Below are positions 13,341 through 21,880 of a stretch of 22,626 nucleotides of DNA, in pieces. Origin of the DNA: UKL13-2 sp040006575 (GTDB taxonomy: Bacteria > Pseudomonadota > Gammaproteobacteria > Burkholderiales > Usitatibacteraceae); assembly GCA_040006575.1 (NCBI GenBank), contig JBDTWS010000050.1, positions 1 to 22,626 on the forward strand. Reading direction: 5' to 3'. Below the pieces are notes generated by a model. That model was not told the DNA's origin and did no database searches. It was given only the letters and a program-made list of their open reading frames with translations. Both the position numbers and the translations under genes were made by a program. How positions within the stretch are numbered: the first letter of the stretch is position 1; every line of letters begins with the position of its first letter.

Positions 13341-16088
13341 TCATTTGAAACGGTACGCCGCCGTCAGCACGTAATTCACGCCTTGCGGGCTATGGAACGT
13401 GGGGTTGAAGCCCAGCGTGGGTTGCTGTGAATCGAACGGCGCATCGCGCCCACCCACATTTCGCACCAGCAGCGTGAGTGTGGCGTTGGGAAGTCCGGTA
13501 AAGGTCACCCCCATGTCGACCGTGCCGAATGCCGCCACGTCGCAATTGCCGGCGATGGCCACCGTGGCCGCAGAAACAAAACAGCCGTTGACCGGGTCAC
13601 CCACGAACCATTTGCTGGTGTAGTTGTAACGCGTGAGTACCGAGAAATCATGGTAATCCCACGTCACGCTGGCGTTGCCGCGAACCCGTGGCGTTTCAAA
13701 GCCAAAGAAATTGCCCAGTCCGCTGATGATGGGGCCGCCCTTGCTTTGCGAGGCCTCGGACTTGGTCAGGTAGGTGGCCTGTCCCGAGAATTTCAGCTTT
13801 CCCCACACACCGATCTTCATGTTCGCGGTCACGTCGAGATCGATACCGGCGACGATGGCCTCACCGAAATTATCGAAGCGGCGAATCGTGCTCTGGATAG
13901 GTCCGGAGTTGGCAACACCGGGCAGCCAGGTCAGCGGATTGCTGTCGCGGATCACGCTGCCGCCACGGAAACTTGCATTGAACTCGTTGTTGATCACGGT
14001 CTGCGAATCGAAGCGGTCGACGAAATCGCGGCGGTGGATATTGAAGTAATCCACGGAAGCCGAGAAATTCACGCTGGGCGAATAGATGAAGCCGCCGGTG
14101 TAGCTCTTGGAACGCTCGGGTTGCAGCGCCGTATTGGCCGAGATAAGGCTGGAGATGGTACGGCCGGTACCGCCGTTGGCTGCACCGCAGTCATCGCTGT
14201 TTGCGCCGGTCTTGCCGCAGCGCAGCGGATCGTTGATGCCGGTGTTGAACGACTGCACATTGCCTGAGGAAATCTGCAGCAGCGAAGGCGCACGGAATGC
14301 TTCCGCATAAGTAGCCCGTAATGCCAGCTGGCTAATCGGTGACCACTTGATGCCGAATTTCGGCGTGGTGGAATTGCCGTAGTCGCTGTAGTGATCGTAG
14401 CGCCCCGCCAATTGCATTTCGACGCCCTTGATAAATGGCATCGACAATTCCGCCGACAGCGATGCCACCTTGCGTGAGCCATGCACTGTGCTCGAGGCGA
14501 CACCGACAAATTCGCCGGCGACATTGCGCGGGTCCGAGACGATGTCGAAATCCTCCTTGCGCAGGTCGAGCCCGGTCGCCAGTACCAGCGGACCGCCGGC
14601 CAGTGTCGCCAGTTCGCGCGAGCCCTTCAGGTCCCAGTTGACGTTCTTGCTTTCGCCCTGTTGTTCCTTGTACTGGTTAAGCGAGGCCAGCACTTCGGGA
14701 CTGTTGGTGCCGAAGAAGCGGTACGTGCCGTTGGCCACGGCCGCCTGCAGCGCAGGAAAATAAAGCTGGCCGTTGTTGCGATCGGTGCGCTCGGTCTTGC
14801 TGAACAGCAGTGCGCTTTCCCAGTCCCATCCTTTCCAGCTGCCCTGCAGTCCGGCCACGGCGCGGGTCGAATCGTTGGTCACATTCTGGAAAGTGCGGCC
14901 CAGGTCGACGAAGCGATAGCGCAGGCCGAGACGGAACGGATTGGGATTGTCCGGGTGCCCCACCGGCAGGAACAGCGTGTATGAGAATCGCTGCCCGGCC
15001 GCATTGAACCAGGTGGTCGGCGATGCGGCATCGAGTGCCGGCGGCGCGCCGATGAATTGTGATTCGGCACGGGTGAACATCAGCTCGCCAAAGCCACTCA
15101 GCGTGGGCGAAAATTCGATGGTGCCGCGCGTGAATACGCTCTTGCGTTCGGTGGCGGCCTCGATGTTGGTATCGTCGAAAACATTGGAGCGGCAGACTGT
15201 GCCGACGATCAGTGCGGGCGGGCAGCGCGGGTCCAGCGGCAACGCCACCGAAAATACGCCGTTGCCGTTCACGGCTTCACGCCGCAGGTTGGGCGGATAA
15301 CCGGCGTTGGAGGTGGGCAACAACCGGCTGTTGATGCGCCGGTTCAGGTCGTTGTTGAGATCGGTGGCTTCGTACGCGGTGGTTGGGTCGCGTTTGAAAT
15401 ATTCTGCGGCCACCAGCACGTTGTATTTGTCGCGTGCCGGATCGCCGAAACCGACTGCGCCGGAAATGGTCTGGCTGCGGAAATCGCTGTTGTGGTTCTG
15501 CCGTCCGGAATAGACCACTTCGCCGCCGGTGTAATCCTTGCGCAGGATGACGTTGACCACGCCGGCCACCGCGTCGGAGCCGTAAATGGCGGAGGCGCCG
15601 TCCTTGAGGATCTCGATGCGCTCAATGGCGGTGACGGGAATGACGTTCAGGTTGAACGCAGCCCCTTGCCCCACATTGGGATCGGCTACAGGTGATGGTT
15701 CGATGCGGCGGCCGTTAATCAGCACCAGCGTACCGACCGATCCCAGCCCACGCAGCGAGACCGACTGCGTGCCGCGCGCAAAACCGGTGCCGGCGTTGAA
15801 GTCGTTCATGGAGCCGCCGGAAATCGACGGGATATCGCGCAGCAGTTCGGCGACGCTGTTGCTGCCGCTCTTCTGGATGTCTTCGCGGGTGATCACCTGC
15901 ACCGGTGATGGCGTTTCAGAATCGACGCGCTTGATGTTCGAGCCTGTGACTTCGATTTTTTCGACTTTCTGCGACGTGTCCGCCTGCTGCGCCATCAGCG
16001 GTTGCGCCACGACGGTGGACAGCGTGGCCGCGATGGCCACGGTCAGGATTTTTCGCTTGCTCGCATGTGTGTTGAGGCTGAAACTCAT
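13341..16088 (-). CDS. TonB-dependent outer-membrane receptor
   Basis: A 915-aa receptor of the same broad class as the one at 6451-9408 but clearly divergent. The signal peptide ends at PLMA/QQAD (about residue 32) and is followed by a TonB box KVEKIEVTGSNIKRV. The plug has VITREDIQKSGSNSVAELL, SVSLRGLGSVGTLVLINGRR and GASAIYGSDAVAGVVNVIL. The barrel includes ALRATYAEAFRAPSLLQIS and PERSKSYTGGFIYSP. The last residues are AAYRFK, with Phe penultimate rather than terminal. The start at 16088 is chosen from the signal peptide and a GGAG 8 nt upstream; ATG-like codons up to 16163 would precede the signal peptide. Only 34 nt separate its stop from the longest possible start of the OrfA-like gene, so read-through into the regulatory cassette is possible. 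The substrate is unknown. Confidence 0.95.
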   Translation of the reverse strand: MSFSLNTHASKRKILTVAIAATLSTVVAQPLMAQQADTSQKVEKIEVTGSNIKRVDSETPSPVQVITREDIQKSGSNSVAELLRDIPSISGGSMNDFNAGTGFARGTQSVSLRGLGSVGTLVLINGRRIEPSPVADPNVGQGAAFNLNVIPVTAIERIEILKDGASAIYGSDAVAGVVNVILRKDYTGGEVVYSGRQNHNSDFRSQTISGAVGFGDPARDKYNVLVAAEYFKRDPTTAYEATDLNNDLNRRINSRLLPTSNAGYPPNLRREAVNGNGVFSVALPLDPRCPPALIVGTVCRSNVFDDTNIEAATERKSVFTRGTIEFSPTLSGFGELMFTRAESQFIGAPPALDAASPTTWFNAAGQRFSYTLFLPVGHPDNPNPFRLGLRYRFVDLGRTFQNVTNDSTRAVAGLQGSWKGWDWESALLFSKTERTDRNNGQLYFPALQAAVANGTYRFFGTNSPEVLASLNQYKEQQGESKNVNWDLKGSRELATLAGGPLVLATGLDLRKEDFDIVSDPRNVAGEFVGVASSTVHGSRKVASLSAELSMPFIKGVEMQLAGRYDHYSDYGNSTTPKFGIKWSPISQLALRATYAEAFRAPSLLQISSGNVQSFNTGINDPLRCGKTGANSDDCGAANGGTGRTISSLISANTALQPERSKSYTGGFIYSPSVNFSASVDYFNIHRRDFVDRFDSQTVINNEFNASFRGGSVIRDSNPLTWLPGVANSGPIQSTIRRFDNFGEAIVAGIDLDVTANMKIGVWGKLKFSGQATYLTKSEASQSKGGPIISGLGNFFGFETPRVRGNASVTWDYHDFSVLTRYNYTSKWFVGDPVNGCFVSAATVAIAGNCDVAAFGTVDMGVTFTGLPNATLTLLVRNVGGRDAPFDSQQPTLGFNPTFHSPQGVNYVLTAAYRFK

Positions 16089-16107
16089 CCGGTTCTCCAA
16101 AGTTGGT

Positions 16108-16120
16108 GTGGTGTGACCAC
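16108..16120. promoter_or_regulatory. Possible operator upstream of second TonB receptor
   Basis: The palindrome GTGGT-GTG-ACCAC lies about 20 nt upstream of the receptor start. An 11-bp direct repeat GGTCATGCGGG also occurs in this spacer, at 16122-16132 and 16236-16246. The binding protein is unknown. Confidence 0.35.
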
Positions 16121-16263
16121 GGGTCATGCGGGAGCGGCGATTCTTTTTCCAGTGGGTTCCCACCCCTGCTCGCTCATTCCTGCGCCCGTCAAAATAGTTG
16201 TTGCGTGCCTCTCATGTTTTTTATGTGTTCGCCGCGGTCATGCGGGTGGCGCTACAAATCACG

Positions 16264-16830
16264 CTATAAGTCGCGTAACACGCTGAACACGTATCCGCTT
16301 TTCTTCATCCGGTTGTGGCAGTTGAAACAGCTTGTCCGCGCGGCCTCGTCCAGCACCGGCTTGCTGAGGTCACCTGCCACGAATTCCTCATATCCCCAGC
16401 CGCCGGTGGCGGCAAAGCGCGATGCGTCCCTGACCATCACATCGACCAGCTTCCGCGCGCCTTCCTCACTGCCGCCGTCAATGGTTTTCAGCTCCAGCAC
16501 ATCGAAAACCAGCACCGCGCCGTCGGCGTAATTCCCTTTGCGCAATCCTTCCAGCGCGGCTGCGTTGGCGTAGATGTGATGCACGCCGCCATAGCGCGCG
16601 AAGTGCGGCGCGCGCGCATCGACGACGCCGCTCTTCACATGCACCCAGCTGCGATAGCCCTGCGGAAATGCCGGGGGCGATTTATCCGGCTCGCTCACGG
16701 CGGAGCCGGACAGGCAAGCCAGTGGGATAAACAGGCATAAGGATGAAAGGGATGACGCCAGTGCCAGCGTCAGTTTTGATTTGGTGCGCTCAAAATTCTT
16801 CGCGCTGGATGTACTTGATCGTGCGTTCAC
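16264..16830 (-). CDS. Cytochrome P460-family c-type haem protein
   Basis: A 188-aa exported protein. A hydrophobic signal (about 19-45, with LALASSLSSLCLFIPLACLS) precedes the mature domain; a lipoprotein cut at Cys39 is possible but the lipobox is poor. The cytochrome P460 pattern is visible: FPQGYRSWVHVKSG, GGVHHIYANAAALEGLRKGN and DGAVLVFDVLE near the N-terminus, a GGWGYEEF segment, and the single haem-binding motif CFNCH at 168-172 near the C-terminus. P460 proteins bind a c-type haem, in some members cross-linked to Lys, and oxidise hydroxylamine or bind NO; others are cytochrome c'-beta. Which type this is cannot be decided; Lys66 is a candidate cross-link residue only by position. The GTG start at 16830 has a good GAGGAA site 6 nt upstream. 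It is divergent from the MocR gene and upstream of the TonB receptor. Confidence 0.88.
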   Translation of the reverse strand: MNARSSTSSAKNFERTKSKLTLALASSLSSLCLFIPLACLSGSAVSEPDKSPPAFPQGYRSWVHVKSGVVDARAPHFARYGGVHHIYANAAALEGLRKGNYADGAVLVFDVLELKTIDGGSEEGARKLVDVMVRDASRFAATGGWGYEEFVAGDLSKPVLDEAARTSCFNCHNRMKKSGYVFSVLRDL

Positions 16831-16888
16831 AAAACGTTCCTCGCTTGTCCCACAAAGTTACAGATTGACTCGGTTGTGTTTCCCGTCG

Positions 16889-16903
16889 TTGCCAATTTGC
16901 CAA
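16889..16903. repeat. Direct repeat TTGCCAA-T-TTGCCAA between P460 and mocR
   Basis: Two identical 7-mers lie 8 bp apart in the divergent intergenic region. MocR-type regulators are known to use direct repeats, so this is a candidate operator half, unproven. Confidence 0.35.
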
Positions 16904-16929
16904 CCGCTGTCGTATGCTACGAAAACGAG

Positions 16930-16966
16930 TGGGCCTTTGACAGGCCCAAATATTTTCAAATATCAG
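16930..16966 (+). promoter_or_regulatory. Probable mocR promoter embedded in an inverted repeat
   Basis: A perfect -35 TTGACA (16937-16942) is followed after 18 nt by TATCAG (16961-16966, 4/6 to TATAAT). The -35 lies within the inverted repeat TGGGCCT-TTGAC-AGGCCCA (16930-16948), so a protein binding the palindrome would block RNA polymerase. A further GGGCCC-like stretch follows at 16966-16980. Transcription would begin about 20 nt before the GTG start at 16994. Confidence 0.5.
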
Positions 16967-16993
16967 GGCCCAAGCGGGCCAGTCAGGAATCCT

Positions 16994-18457
16994 GTGCTAC
17001 TCGATCTCGATGGGGATGGACCCCTGTACCGGCAGCTCACGCGTGCCCTGAAATCTGCCGTGCTTGATGGGCGGCTGTCGGCCGGCGCGCGCCTGCCGGC
17101 GACCCGCACGCTGGCGGCGGAACTGGGCCTCTCGCGCAACACCGTGCGGCTGGCTTACGACCAGTTGACCTCGGAAGGTTTTTTCTCCGGCCGCAGTGGC
17201 TCGGGAAGTTTTGTCACGCTGGCTCCGGTTGCGCCGGCGCGCGTGAAGCCCGCGCGGACGGTGGGTGCGCAATCCAAATTTGCACAGCGCGTGCGCACCA
17301 TCCGCGATTTCCGCGGAGCCTGGCTGCATCGCGGACTGCGTTACAACCTGCAGTACGGCGAGCCCATCCATGACCTTGCCGCCCTCAGCGCGTGGCAGCG
17401 CGAACTCACTTATGCGGCTCAACGCACGTCTCCCAATTACCCGCCGGCGCAGGGGCTGCTGGTACTGCGCCAGGCTGTGTGCGATTACCTGCTGCGACGG
17501 CGCGGCATGAGTTGCGCGCCGGAAAACGTGCTCATCGTTCACGGCACCCAGCAGGCGATGGCGCTCGCAGCACAGGTACTGGTCGACCCGGGTAATACGG
17601 TGGCGCTCGAGGACCCGCATTATTTTTCAGCGCGTCATGTGTTCGAGGCCTACGGCGCACGCGTGGCGGCCATCCCGACAGATGAACAAGGACTGGTCGT
17701 GAAGGCGTTGGGACGCAAGTCTCCCAAGCTGGTTTTCGTCACACCCTCGCACCAGTTTCCGGGTGGCAGCCTCATGTCGATGGCGCGGCGCATCGAGTTG
17801 CTGGATTACGCCGAACAGAAAAAATGCTGGATATTCGAAGACGATTACGACAGCGAATTTCGTTACGACGCACATCCACTGCCGGCGCTCAGTGCACTCG
17901 ATTCGGCCGATCGTGTTATCTACGCGGGCAGTTTTTCCAAGGTGCTGTTCCCTTCATTGCGGCTGGGCTATATCGTCGTGCCCGCCACGCTGCAGGATGA
18001 TTTTGTCAGCGCCAAACGGCTGGCCGACATGGGTTGCGCGTCCATCGAGCAGGCCGCCATGGCGCGCTATATTTCCAGCGGCGGGTTTGAACGCCACTTG
18101 CGGCGGATCGTGCAGATCGGGCGTGGCCGGCGCAAGGCACTCATCGAGGGATTGCGCCGCGTCGGCAGGGGACACTTCGCCGTGAAGGACAACAGCGCCG
18201 GCATGCACCTGGTCGCGTGGCTGCCGAAAATGAGCTACTCCCAATGTGACCAACTCATTGCGCTGGCCAAGAACCATGGGATGGGCCTGCACCCGATCGC
18301 GCCGCTGTACAAGACGCCGCCGAAAATGCCGGGCCTGCTGATGGGTTATGCGGCGATGGCGGTGCCGGAGATCGAGGCGGCGATGACGGTGCTGGAAAAA
18401 TGCCTGGATGAGTGGGAACACCTGCAGCGGCCGGCGCGATTGCGGGTGGCGGCGTGA
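16994..18457 (+). CDS. MocR-type regulator (GntR wHTH fused to class I aminotransferase domain)
   Basis: A 487-aa PLP-dependent transcription factor. Residues ~8-75 form a GntR winged helix (GPLYRQLTRALKSAVLDGRL, LPATRTLAAELGLSRNTVRL, then YDQLTSEGFF). The rest is an aminotransferase-like domain with PAQGLLVLRQAVCDYLLRRRG, ENVLIVHGTQQAM, EDPHYFSARHVF, WIFEDDYDSEFRYD and the PLP-binding Lys316 in YAGSFSKVLFPSLRLGY. Effectors of such proteins are often amines, amino acids or B6 vitamers; the one here is unknown. The frame is open back to 16781, but that extension crosses the divergent P460 gene and promoter. GTG 16994, with AGGA at 16985-16988, gives the usual family length. MocR proteins commonly control the divergent neighbour, so the P460 gene is a candidate target. 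Confidence 0.92.
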   Translation: MLLDLDGDGPLYRQLTRALKSAVLDGRLSAGARLPATRTLAAELGLSRNTVRLAYDQLTSEGFFSGRSGSGSFVTLAPVAPARVKPARTVGAQSKFAQRVRTIRDFRGAWLHRGLRYNLQYGEPIHDLAALSAWQRELTYAAQRTSPNYPPAQGLLVLRQAVCDYLLRRRGMSCAPENVLIVHGTQQAMALAAQVLVDPGNTVALEDPHYFSARHVFEAYGARVAAIPTDEQGLVVKALGRKSPKLVFVTPSHQFPGGSLMSMARRIELLDYAEQKKCWIFEDDYDSEFRYDAHPLPALSALDSADRVIYAGSFSKVLFPSLRLGYIVVPATLQDDFVSAKRLADMGCASIEQAAMARYISSGGFERHLRRIVQIGRGRRKALIEGLRRVGRGHFAVKDNSAGMHLVAWLPKMSYSQCDQLIALAKNHGMGLHPIAPLYKTPPKMPGLLMGYAAMAVPEIEAAMTVLEKCLDEWEHLQRPARLRVAA

Positions 18458-18556
18458 TTTTATTGCCAGCCAGCATAATTGATCGCAGAACGCCATTCCA
18501 CGGCACTTGCAGGGATAAAATGGCTGTTAAGCCGCGCCAGTGCTTGAGTTTGGTAT

Positions 18557-20218
18557 TCAAAAAGCGCGCGTGATGATCTGTTGAAACCGCGTTTGCGCAG
18601 GCAACGTCCCGAAATTTTTCGACGGCCTCTCGGCAAAGCGTGATTCGCAAAAGCTGTCACCCGCGAGTGGATTGTCACTGCGCAATAGTTGCGTTGCCTG
18701 CAATCCGACCGCCATCATTTCCACCAGCGAACGCGCGCGCGTTTCAACATCGGCGATGTTGTCGAGTTCAGCGGCAAGACGCGCAACGTGCGCATCGAGC
18801 TTCGCGTGCGCGCCTTTAACCGCAGCGAATTCTGCAAACAACGCTTCGCGCGTTTCCGGTTCGCGCTTCAATGCACGCAACACGTCCAGGCATTGGATAT
18901 TGCCGCTGCCTTCCCAGATGCTGTTGAGTGGCGCCTGCCGGTACAGGCGTGGCAAGTTCGATTCTTCCACGTAGCCCGCCCCCCCCAGGCATTCCTGCGC
19001 CTCGTTGACGAAGGGCGGGCAGCGTTTGCAGATCCAGTATTTGCCGATGGCGGTGGCGATGCGCGCGAACGCAGCCTCGTTTGCGTCACGCTCGGACGCA
19101 TCGACCGCACGTGCCACGCGCATCGTCAGCGCCAGCGCCGCTTCCGATTCCAGCGCGAGATCGGCCAGCACGTTTTGCATCAACGGTTGTTCGCCCAGCA
19201 ATTTTCCAAACGCTTTTCGATGGCGCGTGTGATGGATGGCCTGCACCAGCGCCTGCCGCATGATGGCCGAGGAACCGATCATGCAGTCCTGCCGGGTCAG
19301 CGCGACCATCTCGAGAATGGTGGCGATGCCGCGACCTTCCTCGCCCACCCGCCAGCCTACCGCGCCGTGGAATTCGACTTCGGAACTCGCATTGCTCCAG
19401 TCGCCCAGCTTGTCTTTCAGGCGCTGGATGTGGATCGCGTTCTTTGCACCATTGGGTGCGAAGCGCGGCAACAGGAAACATGTCACACCTTTCTCCGCCT
19501 GGGCCAGCACCAGGAAGGCATCGCACATGGGAGCCGAGAAAAACCATTTGTGGCCGACCAGCTCGTAAAGTTCGGCACTCGCGTCGATGGGATACGCGCG
19601 CGTCGTGTTGGCGCGCACATCCGAGCCGCCTTGTTTTTCGGTCATGCCCATGCCGATGGTGCTGCCATTTTTTTCCCAGGCAGGCAGCGAGCGCGAATCG
19701 TATTCAGTGCTGGTGATACGCGGCAGCCATTCTTTCGCCAGCGCGGGCGCATGACGAAACACGGGTACCGAGGCATAGGTCATCGTCATCGGGCAGCACG
19801 TTCCCTGCTCAGCCTGGCAGTGCAGGTACATGAGTGCGGCACGTGCGACATGGGCACCCGGTGTCGACGCATTGCGCCACGCGAAGCCGGTCACGCCATG
19901 TGAAATGCCCAGCTGCATCAACCGGTGATAGGCGGGATGAAATTCCACTTCATCGATGCGATTGCCGAAGCGGTCGAACGGTTTGAAGCGCGGTTTGTTT
20001 TCGTTGGCGATGGTGCCGAGTTCCATCGCCTCACCGCCGGCGACCACACCGTAGGCAGCCACCGCTTTTTCCGCCCAGCCCGCACCTTCGCGCTGCAATG
20101 CTTGTTGCAGCGCAAGATCGGTCGCGTACGCATCGTACGGCGCCAGCAAGGGCGGCTGGTTGGTGACTTCATGTGTGGTGAAACGAGGATCGTTCGGAGG
20201 TTGTGCCGCTGTCGTCAT
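18557..20218 (-). CDS. aidB: AidB-like acyl-CoA dehydrogenase family flavoprotein
   Basis: A 553-aa protein with AidB features throughout: THEVTNQPPLLAPYDAYATD at the N-terminus, REGAGW, ELGTIANENKP, FHPAYHRLM, the flavin-contacting IGMGMTEKQGGSDVRANTTRA, LVGHKWFFSAPMCDAFLVLAQ, LKDKLGDWSNASSEVEFHGA, and IWEGSGNIQCLDVLRAL near the end of the dehydrogenase core. Length is close to E. coli AidB (about 540 aa), including its C-terminal extension. E. coli AidB is induced in the Ada response to alkylation, binds FAD and DNA, and has low isovaleryl-CoA dehydrogenase activity; true substrates are unsettled. No ada gene lies nearby, so alkylation control cannot be assumed. Start ATG 20218 has AGG 7 nt upstream. 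It converges with mocR across 99 nt lacking a clear terminator. Confidence 0.93.
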   Translation of the reverse strand: MTTAAQPPNDPRFTTHEVTNQPPLLAPYDAYATDLALQQALQREGAGWAEKAVAAYGVVAGGEAMELGTIANENKPRFKPFDRFGNRIDEVEFHPAYHRLMQLGISHGVTGFAWRNASTPGAHVARAALMYLHCQAEQGTCCPMTMTYASVPVFRHAPALAKEWLPRITSTEYDSRSLPAWEKNGSTIGMGMTEKQGGSDVRANTTRAYPIDASAELYELVGHKWFFSAPMCDAFLVLAQAEKGVTCFLLPRFAPNGAKNAIHIQRLKDKLGDWSNASSEVEFHGAVGWRVGEEGRGIATILEMVALTRQDCMIGSSAIMRQALVQAIHHTRHRKAFGKLLGEQPLMQNVLADLALESEAALALTMRVARAVDASERDANEAAFARIATAIGKYWICKRCPPFVNEAQECLGGAGYVEESNLPRLYRQAPLNSIWEGSGNIQCLDVLRALKREPETREALFAEFAAVKGAHAKLDAHVARLAAELDNIADVETRARSLVEMMAVGLQATQLLRSDNPLAGDSFCESRFAERPSKNFGTLPAQTRFQQIITRAF

Positions 20219-20411
20219 GTAGGCCTGTTTTATCGCACAAGAATCAGGAAATGAATGTAGCAGATATGCCCGTCTACCTTTCCTTGCAGCCGACCGCAGT
20301 CATGCACATGTGGCGCACTGCCGAAAACCGCATCAGCGCGGGTAGAATAAATCCCGACACCAGGCTTGTCCTGGCCAAAACCGATAAACCGCTACTGCGC
20401 AGGTCACCCCA

Positions 20412-21749
20412 ATGAACCTCTTCCGCCTCCTGCAGCAGCGTGTGGCCGCCGGCAATCCGGTTCGCGTCGGCCTCATCGGCGCAGGCAAATTCGGCTCGAT
20501 GTATGTCTCACAGGTGCCGCGCACGCCGGGAATTCACCTGCTGGCCATCGCCGATCTTAATCCCGTGCGCGCGGGCGAAGCATTGCATCGTGTCGGCTGG
20601 AAACCCGAGCAATACAGCGCCGAGAATTTCAAGCAGGCATTCATCAGCGGCACCACCCACATCACCGACGACACGATGGCGCTGATCCGCAACCGCCACG
20701 TCGAAGTCATCATCGATGCCACCGGCAATCCGGCGGCGGGCATCGCGCACGTGCTGGCCTGCTGCGAAAACCGCAAGCACATCGTGATGGTGAACGTGGA
20801 AGCAGACGCGCTGGCGGGTCCGTTGCTGGCGCGGCGCGCGGCTGAGGCCGGCATCGTGTACTCGCTCGCCTACGGTGACCAGCCTGCGCTGATTTGCGAA
20901 ATGGTCGACTGGGCGCGGGCCGCTGGTTTTGAAGTGGTGGCCGCCGGCAAGGGCACGAAATATTTGCCGGCCTATCACGCGTCCACGCCGGACACGGTGT
21001 GGGGTCATTACGGATTTTCCGAAGAGACGGTGGCCGGCGGAGATTTCAACGCGCAGATGTTCAATTCCTTTCTCGACGGCACCAAGAGCGCCATCGAGAT
21101 GGCGGCCGTCGCCAATGCCACCGGCCTCACGCCCGCACCGCGCGGATTGGAGTTCCCGCCTTGCGGCGTGGATGACCTGGCGCGTGTGCTGAGGCCAAAG
21201 ACCGACGGCGGACAATTGCATCATCGCGGCCAGGTCGAAGTCATCAGCTCGCTCGAGCGCGATGGCCGCCCGGTGTTCCGCGATCTGCGCTGGGGCGTGT
21301 ACGCCACGTTCGCCGCCGACAGCGATTACGTGCGCCGCTGTTTCAGCGAATATGGGCTGGTCACCGACGACAGCGGTAATTATTCGTCGATGTACAAACC
21401 GTTCCATCTCATCGGCCTCGAACTCGGCATCAGCGTCGCCAGTGTCGCGGTGCGCGGTGAGCCGACCGGCGTGCCGACCGCGTGGTGCGGCGATTGCGTC
21501 GCCGTCGCGAAACGTGATCTCAAGGTGGGCGAAATGCTGGACGGTGAGGGCGGCTATACCGTCCATGGCAAACTGATGCCCTCGGCGGTTTCGCGGCGCC
21601 TGGGGGGATTACCGATCGGGCTCGCGCACCAGGTAAAACTGCTGCGTAATATCGCGGCGGGAAAACCGGTGACGTGGGAAGACGTGGCCATCGACATGAA
21701 AAGCCAGGCGGTGAGGTTCCGCCGGGAGATGGAGAAAATGTTCGGCTAG
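20412..21749 (+). CDS. Homoserine-dehydrogenase-like NAD(P) oxidoreductase with C-terminal SAF domain
   Basis: A 445-aa cytoplasmic protein. The N-terminus holds a Rossmann motif (VRVGLIGAGKFGSMYVSQV, GAGKFG at 23-28) and continues with a dehydrogenase core (VEVIIDATGNPAAGIAHVL, IVMVNVEADALAGPLLARRA and SLAYGDQPALICEMVDWAR). The last ~80 residues (DCVAVAKRDLKVGEMLDGEG, then GYTVHGKLMPS) have the SAF-domain pattern. This two-part architecture corresponds to the family annotated as predicted homoserine dehydrogenase with a SAF domain (COG4091 type), distinct from classical ThrA/Hom enzymes; the substrate is not established. The ATG at 20412 has an AGGT 9 nt upstream, and a TAGAAT (20343-20348) could be a -10 box without a matching -35. 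A cystathionine-lyase-type gene follows on the same strand after 131 nt. Confidence 0.85.
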   Translation: MNLFRLLQQRVAAGNPVRVGLIGAGKFGSMYVSQVPRTPGIHLLAIADLNPVRAGEALHRVGWKPEQYSAENFKQAFISGTTHITDDTMALIRNRHVEVIIDATGNPAAGIAHVLACCENRKHIVMVNVEADALAGPLLARRAAEAGIVYSLAYGDQPALICEMVDWARAAGFEVVAAGKGTKYLPAYHASTPDTVWGHYGFSEETVAGGDFNAQMFNSFLDGTKSAIEMAAVANATGLTPAPRGLEFPPCGVDDLARVLRPKTDGGQLHHRGQVEVISSLERDGRPVFRDLRWGVYATFAADSDYVRRCFSEYGLVTDDSGNYSSMYKPFHLIGLELGISVASVAVRGEPTGVPTAWCGDCVAVAKRDLKVGEMLDGEGGYTVHGKLMPSAVSRRLGGLPIGLAHQVKLLRNIAAGKPVTWEDVAIDMKSQAVRFRREMEKMFG

Positions 21750-21880
21750 GTTTCTCCTGCTGTGTCGATTCCGCGGCTGGCGAAAATACTTACCGCAGAA
21801 AATTGCCTCATTCAATTCAACCTCGCTTCCACCTCTCTTCCTCCCTTCGTGGGGGAGAAATTAATCCAGATCGATCTCAA

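Noticed and set aside
18689..19903. 404-codon + strand frame opposite aidB
   Set aside because: AidB motifs on the - strand are continuous over the whole interval; this frame is a shadow.
20360..20374. Hairpin CCAGG-CTTGT-CCTGG upstream of the 20412 gene
   Set aside because: A 5-bp stem is expected by chance in GC-rich DNA.
20508..21566. 352-codon - strand frame opposite the homoserine-dehydrogenase-like gene
   Set aside because: It is a shadow of a gene with a clear Rossmann and SAF pattern.
21835..21860. Terminator CTCCC-TTCGTGG-GGGAG before metC
   Set aside because: The stem is only 5 bp and the sequence after it (AAATTAAT) is not a clean T tract; too weak to call.
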